A stretch of 64,000 nucleotides of DNA, taken from Pedobacter cryoconitis. Lineage in GTDB: Bacteria; Bacteroidota; Bacteroidia; Sphingobacteriales; Sphingobacteriaceae. The notes under the pieces were generated by a model. That model was not told where the DNA came from and ran no database searches. It was given only the letters and a program-made list of their open reading frames with translations. Shown piece after piece: positions 9,031-17,891 of the stretch. The position numbers and the translations under genes were made by a program. Positions within the stretch are counted from its first letter, which is position 1. Every line of letters begins with the position of its first letter. Where the stretch lies: NCBI RefSeq assembly GCF_014200595.1, contig NZ_JACHCG010000002.1, forward strand, positions 62,001-126,000, read 5' to 3'.

Positions 9031-9063
9031 AAAATAAAAAGGCCTGCTTTTGTAAAGCAGGCC
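9031..9063 (-). terminator. Rho-independent terminator of glyS
   Basis: A perfect 10-bp stem GGCCTGCTTT/AAAGCAGGCC with a TGT loop at 9041-9063, followed on the reverse strand by a T-rich run (9031-9040). It lies about 30 bases past the glyS stop codon. Confidence 0.85.
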
Positions 9064-9093
9064 CTTATAATCAATGCTGTAATCTTGTTAAGG

Positions 9094-10575
9094 TTATCTC
9101 AACAGGTTTCTCCAGCTTACTTTATTTGCAATTAATTCTTCAAGATGTTTGATGTCAATTCTTTGCTGTTCCATACTATCGCGGTGACGAATAGTTACTG
9201 TGTCATCTTCCAGTGTCTGGTGATCAATAGTGATACAGAAAGGTGTACCGATCGCATCTTGTCTGCGGTAACGTTTTCCGATTGAATCTTTTTCTTCGTA
9301 AACGACATTGTAATCCAGTTTCAGATTATCCATGATCGTTTTCGCTTTCTCTGGTAAACCATCTTTTTTAGTTAATGGTAAGATAGCTGCTTTAATTGGC
9401 GCAAGACAGGGGTGTAAGTGAAGCACGATGCGGCTATCAGTTTTTTCACCTTCGCTCAGATCCTGTTCTTCAAAAGCACCGATCATAGTCAATAAGAACA
9501 TACGGTCTAAACCGATTGAAGTCTCAATTACGTATGGAATATAATTACCATATGGTTTACCGTCTTCATTCAGGTCATTGTCGAAATATTGCATTTTCTT
9601 ACCAGAAAACTCCTGATGCTGCGTTAAATCGAAATCTGTACGGCTGTGGATACCTTCAACCTCTTTAAATCCAAATGGGAATTCAAATTCAATATCAGTA
9701 GCTGCATTTGCATAGTGTGCAAGTTTAGCGTGATCATGGTATTTGTATTTAGCAGGATCTGTACCTAAAGCAGTATGCCATTTCAGACGTGCTTCTTTCC
9801 AGTATTCAAACCATTTCATTTCTTCACCCGGACGCACAAAGAACTGCATTTCCATTTGTTCAAATTCACGCATACGCATGATAAACTGGCGTGCAATCAC
9901 CTCATTTCTGAAGGCTTTACCGATTTGAGCAATACCAAAAGGGATTTTCATCCTTCCTGATTTTTGAACATTCAGGAAGTTTACAAAAATGCCCTGTGCA
10001 GTTTCAGGACGTAAATAGACTTCTTCAGCACCTTCGGCCATTGCACCAAATTGTGTACTGAACATCAGGTTAAACTGACGTACATCAGTCCAGTTTTTTG
10101 TTCCGCTTACAGGACAGGCAATTTCATGTTCTTCAATCAGCACTTTAAGTTGCGGCAGGTTTTCAGCTTTTAAAGCTTCATCCATATCAGCTTGTAATTT
10201 TGCTGCTTTATCTGTTTTACCGTCTTTTTCATAACGGGTAATTTTATCTTCTAGTAACTGGTCTGCACGGTAACGTTTATTCGAATCTTTGTTATCGATC
10301 ATTGGATCACTGAATCCATCTACGTGACCACTGGCTTTCCATACTTTCGGGTGCATAAAAATTGCAGAATCGATTCCTACAATGTTTTCATGCATCTGAA
10401 CCATGGATTTCCACCAATATGTTTTGATGTTGTTTTTTAGTTCAGCACCTAACTGACCATAATCATAAACGGCACTTAAGCCATCATAAATTTCGCTGCT
10501 TTGAAATACGAAACCATATTCCTTGGCGTGGGAGATCACATTTTTAAATTGTTCGTCGTTATTCGTTTTGGCCAT
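9094..10575 (-). CDS. glyS: Glycyl-tRNA synthetase (single-chain, dimeric type)
   Basis: Charges tRNA-Gly with glycine. The 493-residue class II enzyme is the eukaryote-like alpha2 form and not the alpha/beta bacterial form. Visible parts are the N-terminal FVFQSSEIYDGLSAVYDYG, RPETAQGIFVNF near 190, motif 2 IGKAFRNEV, motif 3 with IETSIGLDRMF, and a C-terminal anticodon-binding domain ending with VSWRNLL. It has its own promoter-like element just upstream and a terminator just downstream, so it is monocistronic. Confidence 0.97.
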   Translation of the reverse strand: MAKTNNDEQFKNVISHAKEYGFVFQSSEIYDGLSAVYDYGQLGAELKNNIKTYWWKSMVQMHENIVGIDSAIFMHPKVWKASGHVDGFSDPMIDNKDSNKRYRADQLLEDKITRYEKDGKTDKAAKLQADMDEALKAENLPQLKVLIEEHEIACPVSGTKNWTDVRQFNLMFSTQFGAMAEGAEEVYLRPETAQGIFVNFLNVQKSGRMKIPFGIAQIGKAFRNEVIARQFIMRMREFEQMEMQFFVRPGEEMKWFEYWKEARLKWHTALGTDPAKYKYHDHAKLAHYANAATDIEFEFPFGFKEVEGIHSRTDFDLTQHQEFSGKKMQYFDNDLNEDGKPYGNYIPYVIETSIGLDRMFLLTMIGAFEEQDLSEGEKTDSRIVLHLHPCLAPIKAAILPLTKKDGLPEKAKTIMDNLKLDYNVVYEEKDSIGKRYRRQDAIGTPFCITIDHQTLEDDTVTIRHRDSMEQQRIDIKHLEELIANKVSWRNLLR

Positions 10576-10582
10576 AATACTG

Positions 10583-10590
10583 CAAATATA
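10583..10590 (-). promoter_or_regulatory. -7 promoter element of glyS
   Basis: TATATTTG, an exact match to TAnnTTTG, ends only 7 bases before the ATG, so the message would be leaderless or nearly so. No clear -33 element is visible. Confidence 0.45.
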
Positions 10591-10683
10591 GAATTTGGAG
10601 GGTAATTTTACCTTATATTAAATACGAATTATTACTTTTGAATTGATAGTTATCAGCTATCAATCACAATTAAAATTAGCCCA

Positions 10684-11391
10684 TTGAGTATAAAGGTAGA
10701 AGGACTGTCCAAAATATACGGTCAGCAAAAAGCAGTAGACAGTATTAGTTTCCAGGCATCGCCGGGTAAAATACTTGGTTTTCTAGGGCCGAATGGTGCT
10801 GGTAAGTCTACCACAATGCGAATGCTGACGGGTTATTTAAAACCAACTTCTGGCAAATCCATTTTGGGTGGTTTTGATTCGCAGCTTCAAAGCCTGGAAA
10901 TGCGCCGTATTCTTGGTTATTTACCAGAAAACACACCTTTATATACAGACATGTATGTACGCGAGTTTCTGACTTTTGTAGCGAATACTTATCAGTTGTC
11001 TCAAACTGAACTTAAAGTAAGAGAAGTTATTGAAAGAGTAGGACTGGGAGAGGAGCAGCACAAAAAGATTTCAATGCTGAGTAAGGGCTATAAACAGCGT
11101 GTAGGATTAGCACAGGCCATCATTCATGATCCTCAGCTGTTAATTCTGGATGAGCCTACTACTGGTCTGGACCCCAATCAATTGACTGATATCCGCGAAC
11201 TGATCAAAAATCTGGGCAGGGATAAGACTGTAGTCCTTTCCACACACATTATGCAGGAAGTAGAGGCACTTTGTGAACAGGTAGTCATTATCAATAAAGG
11301 AAAAATTGTAGCAGATTCCTCATTAATTGAGCTGAAAAACCAACATAAAACTGACTCTTTGGAGGAATTGTTCAGACTGTTAACTGTTTGA
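10684..11391 (+). CDS. gldA: GldA-type ABC transporter ATP-binding protein
   Basis: ATPase subunit expected to power the GldF/GldG membrane complex encoded about 2 kb downstream. The 235 residues contain Walker A GPNGAGKST (35-43), the signature LSKGYKQRVGLA, Walker B LLILDEPTTGLDP and the switch histidine in STHIM. It is shorter than GldA of Flavobacterium johnsoniae (near 300 residues) at the C-terminus. The start used is TTG; no in-frame ATG is close. GldAFG is required for gliding in flavobacteria, but homologues are common in non-gliding Bacteroidota, so gliding should not be assumed. Confidence 0.85.
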   Translation: MSIKVEGLSKIYGQQKAVDSISFQASPGKILGFLGPNGAGKSTTMRMLTGYLKPTSGKSILGGFDSQLQSLEMRRILGYLPENTPLYTDMYVREFLTFVANTYQLSQTELKVREVIERVGLGEEQHKKISMLSKGYKQRVGLAQAIIHDPQLLILDEPTTGLDPNQLTDIRELIKNLGRDKTVVLSTHIMQEVEALCEQVVIINKGKIVADSSLIELKNQHKTDSLEELFRLLTV

Positions 11392-11481
11392 TAGTTAATT
11401 TTTTACGAAACTTATTTAGGTTTGGCAGACTTTTTGTTTAATCCCTGTCAGGATTATATCCGCTAACTTAAATTAGAAATC

Positions 11482-12036
11482 ATGAAAAGGTTATTTTTAC
11501 TAACAGCTATAGCAGGAATTTTTGCAGTCTCAAACGTTTCAGCTCAGAAAAAAGACCCTGCAATGTCAGGTCAGAAATTAGGTATTGGTGTTGATTTTGC
11601 TTTGCCTACAGGTGGCACAAACGATCTGTATAAATTAGGATTTGGTGGTTCATTGCAGTTTCAAACTCCGATTGCCCAAAGTCTGAATTTTACAGGTAGT
11701 GCAGGATATTTGAATTTCACTGGTAAAGAGATTGTTGGAAATCTGAAGTACCCTAAGTACAATGCAATTCCGTTAAAAGCAGGATTAAGATACTTCTTAG
11801 CTGAGAATTTCTATGTAGGTGGTGAATTAGGTGCGGCAATTGGAACTAGTGATGGTTCAAGAACTTCATTTGTATATTCTCCAGGACTTGGTGTTGAATT
11901 CCCGGTTGCTGACAAATCAACTATCGAATTAGGTGCACGTTACGAAGGATGGTCAGGTGATAGAAAAGACAATTCACTAATTGTACCAGTTAAAAGTTTC
12001 GTTGGTTTAAGACTAGCATTTAACTTCGGTATTTAA
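11482..12036 (+). CDS. Outer-membrane beta-barrel protein, paralogue 1
   Basis: A 184-residue exported protein with a signal peptide ending at VSAQ (residue 21), then alternating beta strands ending in LRLAFNFGI, the aromatic/hydrophobic C-terminal strand typical of outer-membrane barrels. It is closely similar to the gene 200 bases downstream, sharing the signal peptide, PIAQSLNFT/PIAKKLNFT and the closing strand. No function is assignable. It sits between gldA and gldFG and is followed by its own terminator. Confidence 0.8.
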   Translation: MKRLFLLTAIAGIFAVSNVSAQKKDPAMSGQKLGIGVDFALPTGGTNDLYKLGFGGSLQFQTPIAQSLNFTGSAGYLNFTGKEIVGNLKYPKYNAIPLKAGLRYFLAENFYVGGELGAAIGTSDGSRTSFVYSPGLGVEFPVADKSTIELGARYEGWSGDRKDNSLIVPVKSFVGLRLAFNFGI

Positions 12037-12078
12037 TTAGGATTACTGGACGAGGTTTATAAAAAGAACCTGATATTT

Positions 12079-12112
12079 AAAACGCCTTAAATTTAATTTA
12101 AGGCGTTTTTTT
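12079..12112 (+). terminator. Terminator after beta-barrel paralogue 1
   Basis: The stem AAACGCCTTAAAT/ATTTAAGGCGTTT at 12079-12109 is followed by a T run. This would isolate the first paralogue from the second. Confidence 0.8.
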
Positions 12113-12241
12113 ATGTTCTGATAAACTGGAAAACTATTATAATGAAATTTTAAATTAATTTTGGTTAATTTTAATTGCGTTGTATTTATTTTTTATTTAA
12201 TCTTGCAGACGTTTTAATATCTAAACGGTTAAATAAAAATT

Positions 12242-12796
12242 ATGAAAAGATTATTTCTATTAACGGCTATTGCCGGAGTTTTCGCATTTTCTAATGTTTC
12301 TGCTCAAAATGTTAAAGGTCCAACGTTAGGAGTTGGAGCTGATTTCGCTATTCCGATGGGTAACTTAAGCGATGCTTACAAGTTTGGTGTTGGAGGATCT
12401 CTTTTGTTCCAGACTCCAATTGCGAAAAAATTGAACTTTACAGCTTCTGCTGGTTATCTTAACTTATTTGGTAAAAGCAACGTACAGTATCTTGCTCTTA
12501 ATAATAATGGATTTTACGTTGATCAGACTGATGTTCCTAATGAAGGAATAGTCCCTGTAAAAGTAGGTGCAAGATATTTTATTTCTAATAACTTTTATGC
12601 AGGTGGTGAAATAGGTGCTGCTTTCTTTACTGGAGAAGGTGGAGGAACTGCTTTTGCCTATTCACCAAGTATTGGTTTTGAATTACCAGTGGGCAATAAA
12701 AATGCAATTGATTTGAGTGCGAAATATGAAGGATGGTCGAAAAACGGTTCGGTTGGTTTTTTTGGTCTTAGAGTAGCTTATAACTTCGGTCTTTAA
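12242..12796 (+). CDS. Outer-membrane beta-barrel protein, paralogue 2
   Basis: Also 184 residues, with a near-identical signal peptide (MKRLFLLTAIAGVFAFSNVS) and similar barrel strands ending in LRVAYNFGL. The middle, around residues 78-100, has diverged (QYLALNNNGFYVDQTDV), which would fit surface loops. The pair is a tandem duplication. The gene has its own upstream AT-rich region and its own terminator, so the two copies may be expressed under different conditions. Confidence 0.8.
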   Translation: MKRLFLLTAIAGVFAFSNVSAQNVKGPTLGVGADFAIPMGNLSDAYKFGVGGSLLFQTPIAKKLNFTASAGYLNLFGKSNVQYLALNNNGFYVDQTDVPNEGIVPVKVGARYFISNNFYAGGEIGAAFFTGEGGGTAFAYSPSIGFELPVGNKNAIDLSAKYEGWSKNGSVGFFGLRVAYNFGL

Positions 12797-12845
12797 TTCT
12801 CAGGATTATAAGACAAGATATTATATCCTGATACTTAATATAAGG

Positions 12846-12877
12846 AAAGCGTCTTAAATTTATTTTAGGACGCTTTT
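12846..12877 (+). terminator. Terminator after beta-barrel paralogue 2
   Basis: AAAGCGTCTTAAA pairs with TTTAGGACGCTTT (one G-T pair), followed by T residues. It lies in the gap to the convergent YdeI-like gene and could serve both directions, since A residues flank the other side. Confidence 0.7.
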
Positions 12878-12881
12878 CTAT

Positions 12882-13487
12882 TTACCGCTCATATTTCCAG
12901 TTCCTGGATTTACCTTCCGCAATCCATTCTATCGCTGTATCCATTCTTTTATTCCTTGTTGCTTCAGTTTTAGCTTCGTTAAACCAATCCAGGTACTCTT
13001 TTCTTTTTGAAGTACTGAACTTCTCGAAATTAACTCCAGCATCTGCTGCGACCAATCTTTCAATAAAGTCATCAGGAACTAATAACTCTGTTTTAGGAGC
13101 AGCATCCTTTTTAGGTAACTTAATTCCCTCTTTATTCAGAATCACTGCGTTTTGTATATAAGTGATCAGCACATCATCACCAGGCAGGTCTTCTACCGAT
13201 TCGAGCTTCCCCAGATGTCCCATTGCATGTGCTTTATCTTCGCCGACAAGGTGATGCAGATCCGGGAGCAAAGCCCCTTTCCAAAATCCAAAAGCACAGT
13301 GATTTTTGAAAGCAGCCATATGACATACCGGGCCTTTATAATCGAAATGAGGGCAGCCCCATTTTATCTTTTCTATAATTTCCGGACAAGCCTCATGTAC
13401 AAGCATCCTGAGGTGATTTAATATCGGCTGTGCAAAAATAGCTGCATGATCAATGTATAGATCGATGCGATTATCTGATTTTCCCAT
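12882..13487 (-). CDS. YdeI/OmpD-associated family protein (DUF1801-like)
   Basis: A 201-residue cytoplasmic protein with two parts. The N-terminal domain (about 10-125; PEIIEKIKWGCPHFDYKGP and CAFGFWKG) belongs to the DUF1801/YdhG-like fold. The C-terminal region (FSTSKRKEYLDWFNEAKTE.TRNKRMDTAIEWIAEGKSRNW) is the OmdA-type helical motif. Family members are widespread, of unknown biochemical role, and sometimes linked to stress or envelope protein levels. It is on the opposite strand to the gld genes and has no evident functional tie to them. Confidence 0.8.
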   Translation of the reverse strand: MGKSDNRIDLYIDHAAIFAQPILNHLRMLVHEACPEIIEKIKWGCPHFDYKGPVCHMAAFKNHCAFGFWKGALLPDLHHLVGEDKAHAMGHLGKLESVEDLPGDDVLITYIQNAVILNKEGIKLPKKDAAPKTELLVPDDFIERLVAADAGVNFEKFSTSKRKEYLDWFNEAKTEATRNKRMDTAIEWIAEGKSRNWKYER

Positions 13488-13600
13488 GGTCTGTATGCTT
13501 TAATAGAAAACAACGGTCAACTGATACTAATTTAGGCAAAAATGTAATCTGTTTTCCATTCCCCCGATATTTACTAACTTCGGCATCATTATCATTTTTC

Positions 13601-14329
13601 ATGTACGCAGTATTTAAACGCGAATTATTCAGTTTATTAAATTCATTAATGGCTTACATCACCATCGGTGTATTCCTGTTAGTTTCCGGCCTGCTATTAT
13701 GGTTTTTTCCGGATACTTCTATTCTTGAATATGGCTATGCTGAATTGAATGGCTTTTTCAGCCTGACCCCATTTCTATTTATGTTTCTCATTCCTGCAAT
13801 CACTATGCGTTCCTTCGCAGAAGAGCGCAGAGAGGGTACTTATGTCTTGCTGGCCAGCAGACCGCTAACTGACTGGCAAATTATCCTCGCTAAATATTTT
13901 GCCTGCCTGACGCTGGTTTTATTTGCGTTGATCCCAACCTTATTATATTATTATTCCATCGTGCAACTGGGGCTGCCCAAAGGTAATATTGACGGTGGCG
14001 CAGTCGCAGGTTCTTATATCGGCCTGTTATTGCTTGGTGCAGCTTTTGCAGCTATTGGTATTTTCTCTTCGTCGGTAACCAAAAATCAGGTAATTGCTTT
14101 TGCATTCGCTGTGTTATTATCATTTATTGCTTATAGTGGTTTTGATTCACTCGGCAAGATTTTCGCTTCTACTGTATTGGAAGATGTATTTGGCTGGTTA
14201 AGTATCAATATGCACTTTCAATCAATGAGCAGAGGAGTGCTCGATACGCGTGATGTCGTCTATTTTATCACTTTTATTCTTGTCTTTCTTGGTATAACCC
14301 GGATAGTGATCGGAGGTAGAAAATGGTAA
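13601..14329 (+). CDS. gldF: GldF-type ABC transporter permease
   Basis: The integral membrane subunit of a putative GldAFG transporter. Its 242 residues form about six predicted membrane helices, with the ABC-2 signature region SFAEERREGTYVLLASRPLTDWQIILAKY (about 71-99) after the second helix. It overlaps gldG by 7 bases (ATGGTAA), so both are translated from one message. The ATPase gldA is 2.2 kb upstream, separated by two beta-barrel genes and one gene on the other strand. Confidence 0.9.
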   Translation: MYAVFKRELFSLLNSLMAYITIGVFLLVSGLLLWFFPDTSILEYGYAELNGFFSLTPFLFMFLIPAITMRSFAEERREGTYVLLASRPLTDWQIILAKYFACLTLVLFALIPTLLYYYSIVQLGLPKGNIDGGAVAGSYIGLLLLGAAFAAIGIFSSSVTKNQVIAFAFAVLLSFIAYSGFDSLGKIFASTVLEDVFGWLSINMHFQSMSRGVLDTRDVVYFITFILVFLGITRIVIGGRKW

Positions 14330-15996
14330 ATAAGAAAATTAAAATAATACTTTTCGCTGTTTTGCTTGTGTTATTAAACATCCTGGCGAACTACTTTTAT
14401 ACGCGTTTTGATTTTACGAAGGAGAAACGATTCACCTTAAATCCAAAATCCAGAGCAGTTTTAAATAAGGCACAGCAGCAAATTACCATTACCGTCTTTT
14501 TAGATGGAGAACTGCCTGCCGCTTTTAAACGTTTACAACATGCTACCGCAGATTTACTGAATGACTATAAAGCAAATTCTTCGGTAAAGATCAAAGTTGT
14601 GTTTACTGATCCGATTGGTGGATTACCAGCAGAAGAACAAGACACCGTTTTACATCAGCTCTATAATATAGGTATTGAACCTACAAATCTGAATATCAAA
14701 AAAGATGCGGGCTTTACACAGAAAATGGTATTCCCGATGGCTATTGTGCAAGCGGGGGAAAGACAAATTCCAGTGCGGTTACTTCAGAATCTTGATGCTG
14801 GAGGTAACTATGAGGATAATATCAATAACTCTATTCAAAATCTGGAATATGTATTCACTTCAGCAATTAAAAAGGTAAGTACAGGAGAGAATCCACGGAT
14901 AGGATTTACAGAAGGAAATGGCGAACCATCAGACCTGTATTTAAGTGACGCAATGAAAGCCTTATCTGATAGTTATGAAGTAGGGCGGGTAGATTTGAAT
15001 CAGATTAGTAAGCAGGGGCTGGACAAACTTAAAATTCTTTTCGTTACTAAACCTCAGCACGAGCTTTCGGAAGCGGTAAAATATAAGATCAATTATTTTG
15101 TAATGAATGGGGGCAGTGTGGTCTGGAGTATAGATCAGGTGAGTGCCAGTCTGGATAGTTTACAAGGCAAAGGGGAGCAGCTTGCTTTTAATAATAAGCT
15201 GAATCTGGATGATATGCTGTTTATGTATGGAGCAAGGGTAAATTATAACCTGGTTGCTGACTTAAATTGTGCAGAAATTCCTATTGCGATGAATGGGGGG
15301 GCAGGACGTGATATTCAAATGGCTCCCTGGATATATTATCCGGTATTAGTTCCGGATACATTGAACAATATGGTTAGGAATATTGATGGGATAAAAACAG
15401 AATTCTTAAGTACGGTTGATACGATTGGTGTAAAGGGAATTCATAAAACAGCAATTCTTCGTACTTCCCCTTACCATATTACTTACAATACGCCTAAACT
15501 TTTGTCTTTGGGAATTGTTGCTGAAGCACCGGACCAGAAATTATATTCCAACCCCCCGCAAAATGCAGCGATATTATTGGAGGGTGTATTTCCTTCGGTA
15601 TTTTTAAACCGGGCTGTTCCTGCGGGGATTACGGAAAATTACGGTGGTACTGCGCAAAGTAAAAAGACTAAAATGATTGTGATTGGTGATGGTGATATTT
15701 TCCTGAACCAGGTAAGCGGCAGAGATGGTTCTGTTTTTCCGCTTGGTTTTGACAGGTACACGCAGCGGAATTTTGGAAACAAGGCTTTTCTGCTAAATGT
15801 TGCAGATTATTTGTCAAGTGATGATAATTTAATTGAAATCAGGAATAAAGAGGTAAAGGTCAGGCTACTGGATAAACAGTTACTTAGACAATCAAAAACT
15901 AAATGGCAATTTATTAATCTTATATTGCCATTATTACTGTTAATATCGTTCGCAATTTTTCAACATTATTACCGCAAGTATAAGTATGCAAGGTAA
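14323..15996 (+). CDS. gldG: GldG-type substrate-binding component
   Basis: Partner of GldF: 557 residues with a membrane anchor near residues 7-25, a large extracytoplasmic domain (KRFTLNPKSRAVL..., typical of GldG and the DUF4350/ABC-type uncharacterised family) and a C-terminal membrane helix near 527-547 followed by a basic tail. The length and the two-anchor topology match GldG of flavobacteria. In F. johnsoniae loss of GldG abolishes gliding; the substrate of the complex is unknown. Confidence 0.9.
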   Translation: MVNKKIKIILFAVLLVLLNILANYFYTRFDFTKEKRFTLNPKSRAVLNKAQQQITITVFLDGELPAAFKRLQHATADLLNDYKANSSVKIKVVFTDPIGGLPAEEQDTVLHQLYNIGIEPTNLNIKKDAGFTQKMVFPMAIVQAGERQIPVRLLQNLDAGGNYEDNINNSIQNLEYVFTSAIKKVSTGENPRIGFTEGNGEPSDLYLSDAMKALSDSYEVGRVDLNQISKQGLDKLKILFVTKPQHELSEAVKYKINYFVMNGGSVVWSIDQVSASLDSLQGKGEQLAFNNKLNLDDMLFMYGARVNYNLVADLNCAEIPIAMNGGAGRDIQMAPWIYYPVLVPDTLNNMVRNIDGIKTEFLSTVDTIGVKGIHKTAILRTSPYHITYNTPKLLSLGIVAEAPDQKLYSNPPQNAAILLEGVFPSVFLNRAVPAGITENYGGTAQSKKTKMIVIGDGDIFLNQVSGRDGSVFPLGFDRYTQRNFGNKAFLLNVADYLSSDDNLIEIRNKEVKVRLLDKQLLRQSKTKWQFINLILPLLLLISFAIFQHYYRKYKYAR

Positions 15997-16030
15997 TTTT
16001 TATATTTTTGAGAACTGACATAATCATATT

Positions 16031-17155
16031 ATGAGATTTATTGTATCCACATCAACGCTATTAAAACATTTACAAACGGTTAATGGTGCTTCAAGCAGCA
16101 GTACTGTTTTGCCGATACTGGAAAATTTCCTTTTCGAGATTAAAGACGGAAGTTTAACTATTTCTGCCACAGATTTGCAGACCAGTATGACTACTTCTTT
16201 ACCTGTTGAATCAAAAGAGGGCGGAAAAGTTGCTGTACCTTCAAGAATCTTATTAGATACTTTGAAAACACTTCCTGATCAACCAATTTCTTTCAATATT
16301 GATGATGCTACATTTTCTATTGAAATTAGTGCAGGTGACGGAAAGTACAAACTGAGCGGAGAAAATGGAGATGATTTCCCTAAAATTCCAGTAGTGGAAA
16401 ATGCTTCTTCGGTAAACTTGCCAGCTTCAGTTTTAACAGAAGCAATTATCAAAACTATTTTTGCAGTGAGTAATGACGAACTGCGTCCGGCAATGACAGG
16501 TGTTTTTTGCCAGTTATCTGATCAGTTTATCACTTTTGTAGCTACTGATGCACACAAATTGGTAAGATACAGACGTATGGACAGCAAAGCAGATAAAACA
16601 GCTTCGTTCATTCTGCCTAAAAAAGCACTGACCTTATTAAAAGCAGCTTTACCTTCAACAGATATTAATGTATCAGTTGATTATAACGCAACCAGCGCAT
16701 TCTTCAAATTTGAGAATATTAACCTGGTATGCCGTTTAATCGATGAGCGTTACCCTGACTATGAAGCAGTAATCCCTGCCAACAATCCTAATAAATTAAT
16801 TATTGACAGGGCTTTATTCCTGAACACTTTACGCCGTGTAGTTATTTTCGCAAATAAAACAACACACCAGGTAAGGTTAAAAATCAACGGTAGTGAATTA
16901 AATATCTCTTCTGAAGATCTTGACTTTGCAAATGAAGCGCATGAACGTTTAAGCTGTCAATATGAAGGTGAAGACCTTGAAATTGGCTTTAATGCACGTT
17001 TCCTGATCGAAATGTTAAGCAATCTTTCTGGTGAAGAAGTGACTTTAGAACTTTCTACACCTAACCGTGCTGGCTTATTGATCCCTCAGACCAATGACGA
17101 AAACGAAGATGTCCTTATGCTGGTTATGCCAGTTATGCTGAACAACTATAATTAA
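16031..17155 (+). CDS. dnaN: DNA polymerase III beta subunit (sliding clamp)
   Basis: Ring-shaped processivity clamp of the replicative polymerase. At 374 residues it has the normal family length and the three-domain organisation: MRFIVSTSTLLKHL start, FSIEISAGDGKYKLSGENGDDFP near 100, LRPAMTGVFC near 155, YPDYEAVIP near 240 and a C-terminal MLVMPVML. It is not next to dnaA or recF, so this locus gives no evidence of the replication origin. It follows gldG after 34 bases. Confidence 0.97.
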   Translation: MRFIVSTSTLLKHLQTVNGASSSSTVLPILENFLFEIKDGSLTISATDLQTSMTTSLPVESKEGGKVAVPSRILLDTLKTLPDQPISFNIDDATFSIEISAGDGKYKLSGENGDDFPKIPVVENASSVNLPASVLTEAIIKTIFAVSNDELRPAMTGVFCQLSDQFITFVATDAHKLVRYRRMDSKADKTASFILPKKALTLLKAALPSTDINVSVDYNATSAFFKFENINLVCRLIDERYPDYEAVIPANNPNKLIIDRALFLNTLRRVVIFANKTTHQVRLKINGSELNISSEDLDFANEAHERLSCQYEGEDLEIGFNARFLIEMLSNLSGEEVTLELSTPNRAGLLIPQTNDENEDVLMLVMPVMLNNYN

Positions 17156-17231
17156 TTTTATATACTAACTTATCTGAACGTCATTATATGCGAAAATAAA
17201 CACGCTATAATGACGTTTGCTATGATACACT

Positions 17232-17891
17232 ATGGACATCATCAATCAGCTGATACAGTTTATTCTGCACACAGATGTAGAATTGGTTAAGCTGGTAAGC
17301 AATTACCAGACCTGGACCTATCTTATTTTATTCCTAATTATTTTTGCCGAAACCGGATTTGTAGTGACTCCATTTTTACCTGGTGATTCTATGTTGTTCG
17401 CAGTAGGAGCGTTGATTGCTAAAGGCAACACTGGTCTGGATATCTGGATTATGTTTCTTATCCTCGCTATTGCAGCTATATTGGGTAACAGTTTAAACTA
17501 TCGTCTGGGTAGTTTCTTTGGGGTAAAGGTCTTCAAGGAAGGAAATAAAATCTTAAAGCTGGAATATTATAATAAATCACATATGTTCTTTGAAAAACAT
17601 GGTGGTAAAGCGATAATTTTTAGCCGTTTCCTTCCAATTTTCAGAACTATAGCTCCTTTTGTTGCTGGTGTAGCGAAAATGCCATTTGGCAGATTTACTT
17701 ATTACAATATCATTGGAGGAATAGGATGGATTGCAAGTTTACTTTTTGCAGGATTTTTACTGGGACAGATTCCGATTGTCAGAGATAACTTCTCTATCGT
17801 AATTCTGTTCATCGCCGTAGTTACATTTGCCCCTGTAATTTTTGCAGCAGTCAAATCAAGATTCAAACCTAAAGATATTATAGAGAGCTAA
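17232..17891 (+). CDS. DedA family membrane protein
   Basis: A 219-residue inner-membrane protein with the DedA/SNARE-associated signature: FAETGFVVTPFLPGDSMLFAVGALIAKG (about 39-66), then GNSLNYRLGSFFG and FFEKHGGKAIIFSRFLPIFRTIAPFVAG (about 117-144). DedA proteins help maintain membrane lipid carrier distribution, for example by flipping undecaprenyl phosphate, and the proton motive force. The stop overlaps the convergent gene at 17888 by four bases. Confidence 0.93.
   Translation: MDIINQLIQFILHTDVELVKLVSNYQTWTYLILFLIIFAETGFVVTPFLPGDSMLFAVGALIAKGNTGLDIWIMFLILAIAAILGNSLNYRLGSFFGVKVFKEGNKILKLEYYNKSHMFFEKHGGKAIIFSRFLPIFRTIAPFVAGVAKMPFGRFTYYNIIGGIGWIASLLFAGFLLGQIPIVRDNFSIVILFIAVVTFAPVIFAAVKSRFKPKDIIES

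Noticed and set aside
10684..15996. Evidence for gliding motility
   Set aside because: Only gldA, C, F and G homologues are present; these occur widely in non-gliding Bacteroidota and no gldK-N or spr genes are visible here.
16031..17155. Replication origin next to dnaN
   Set aside because: No dnaA, recF or DnaA-box cluster is visible around this dnaN; in this lineage dnaN is often away from the origin.
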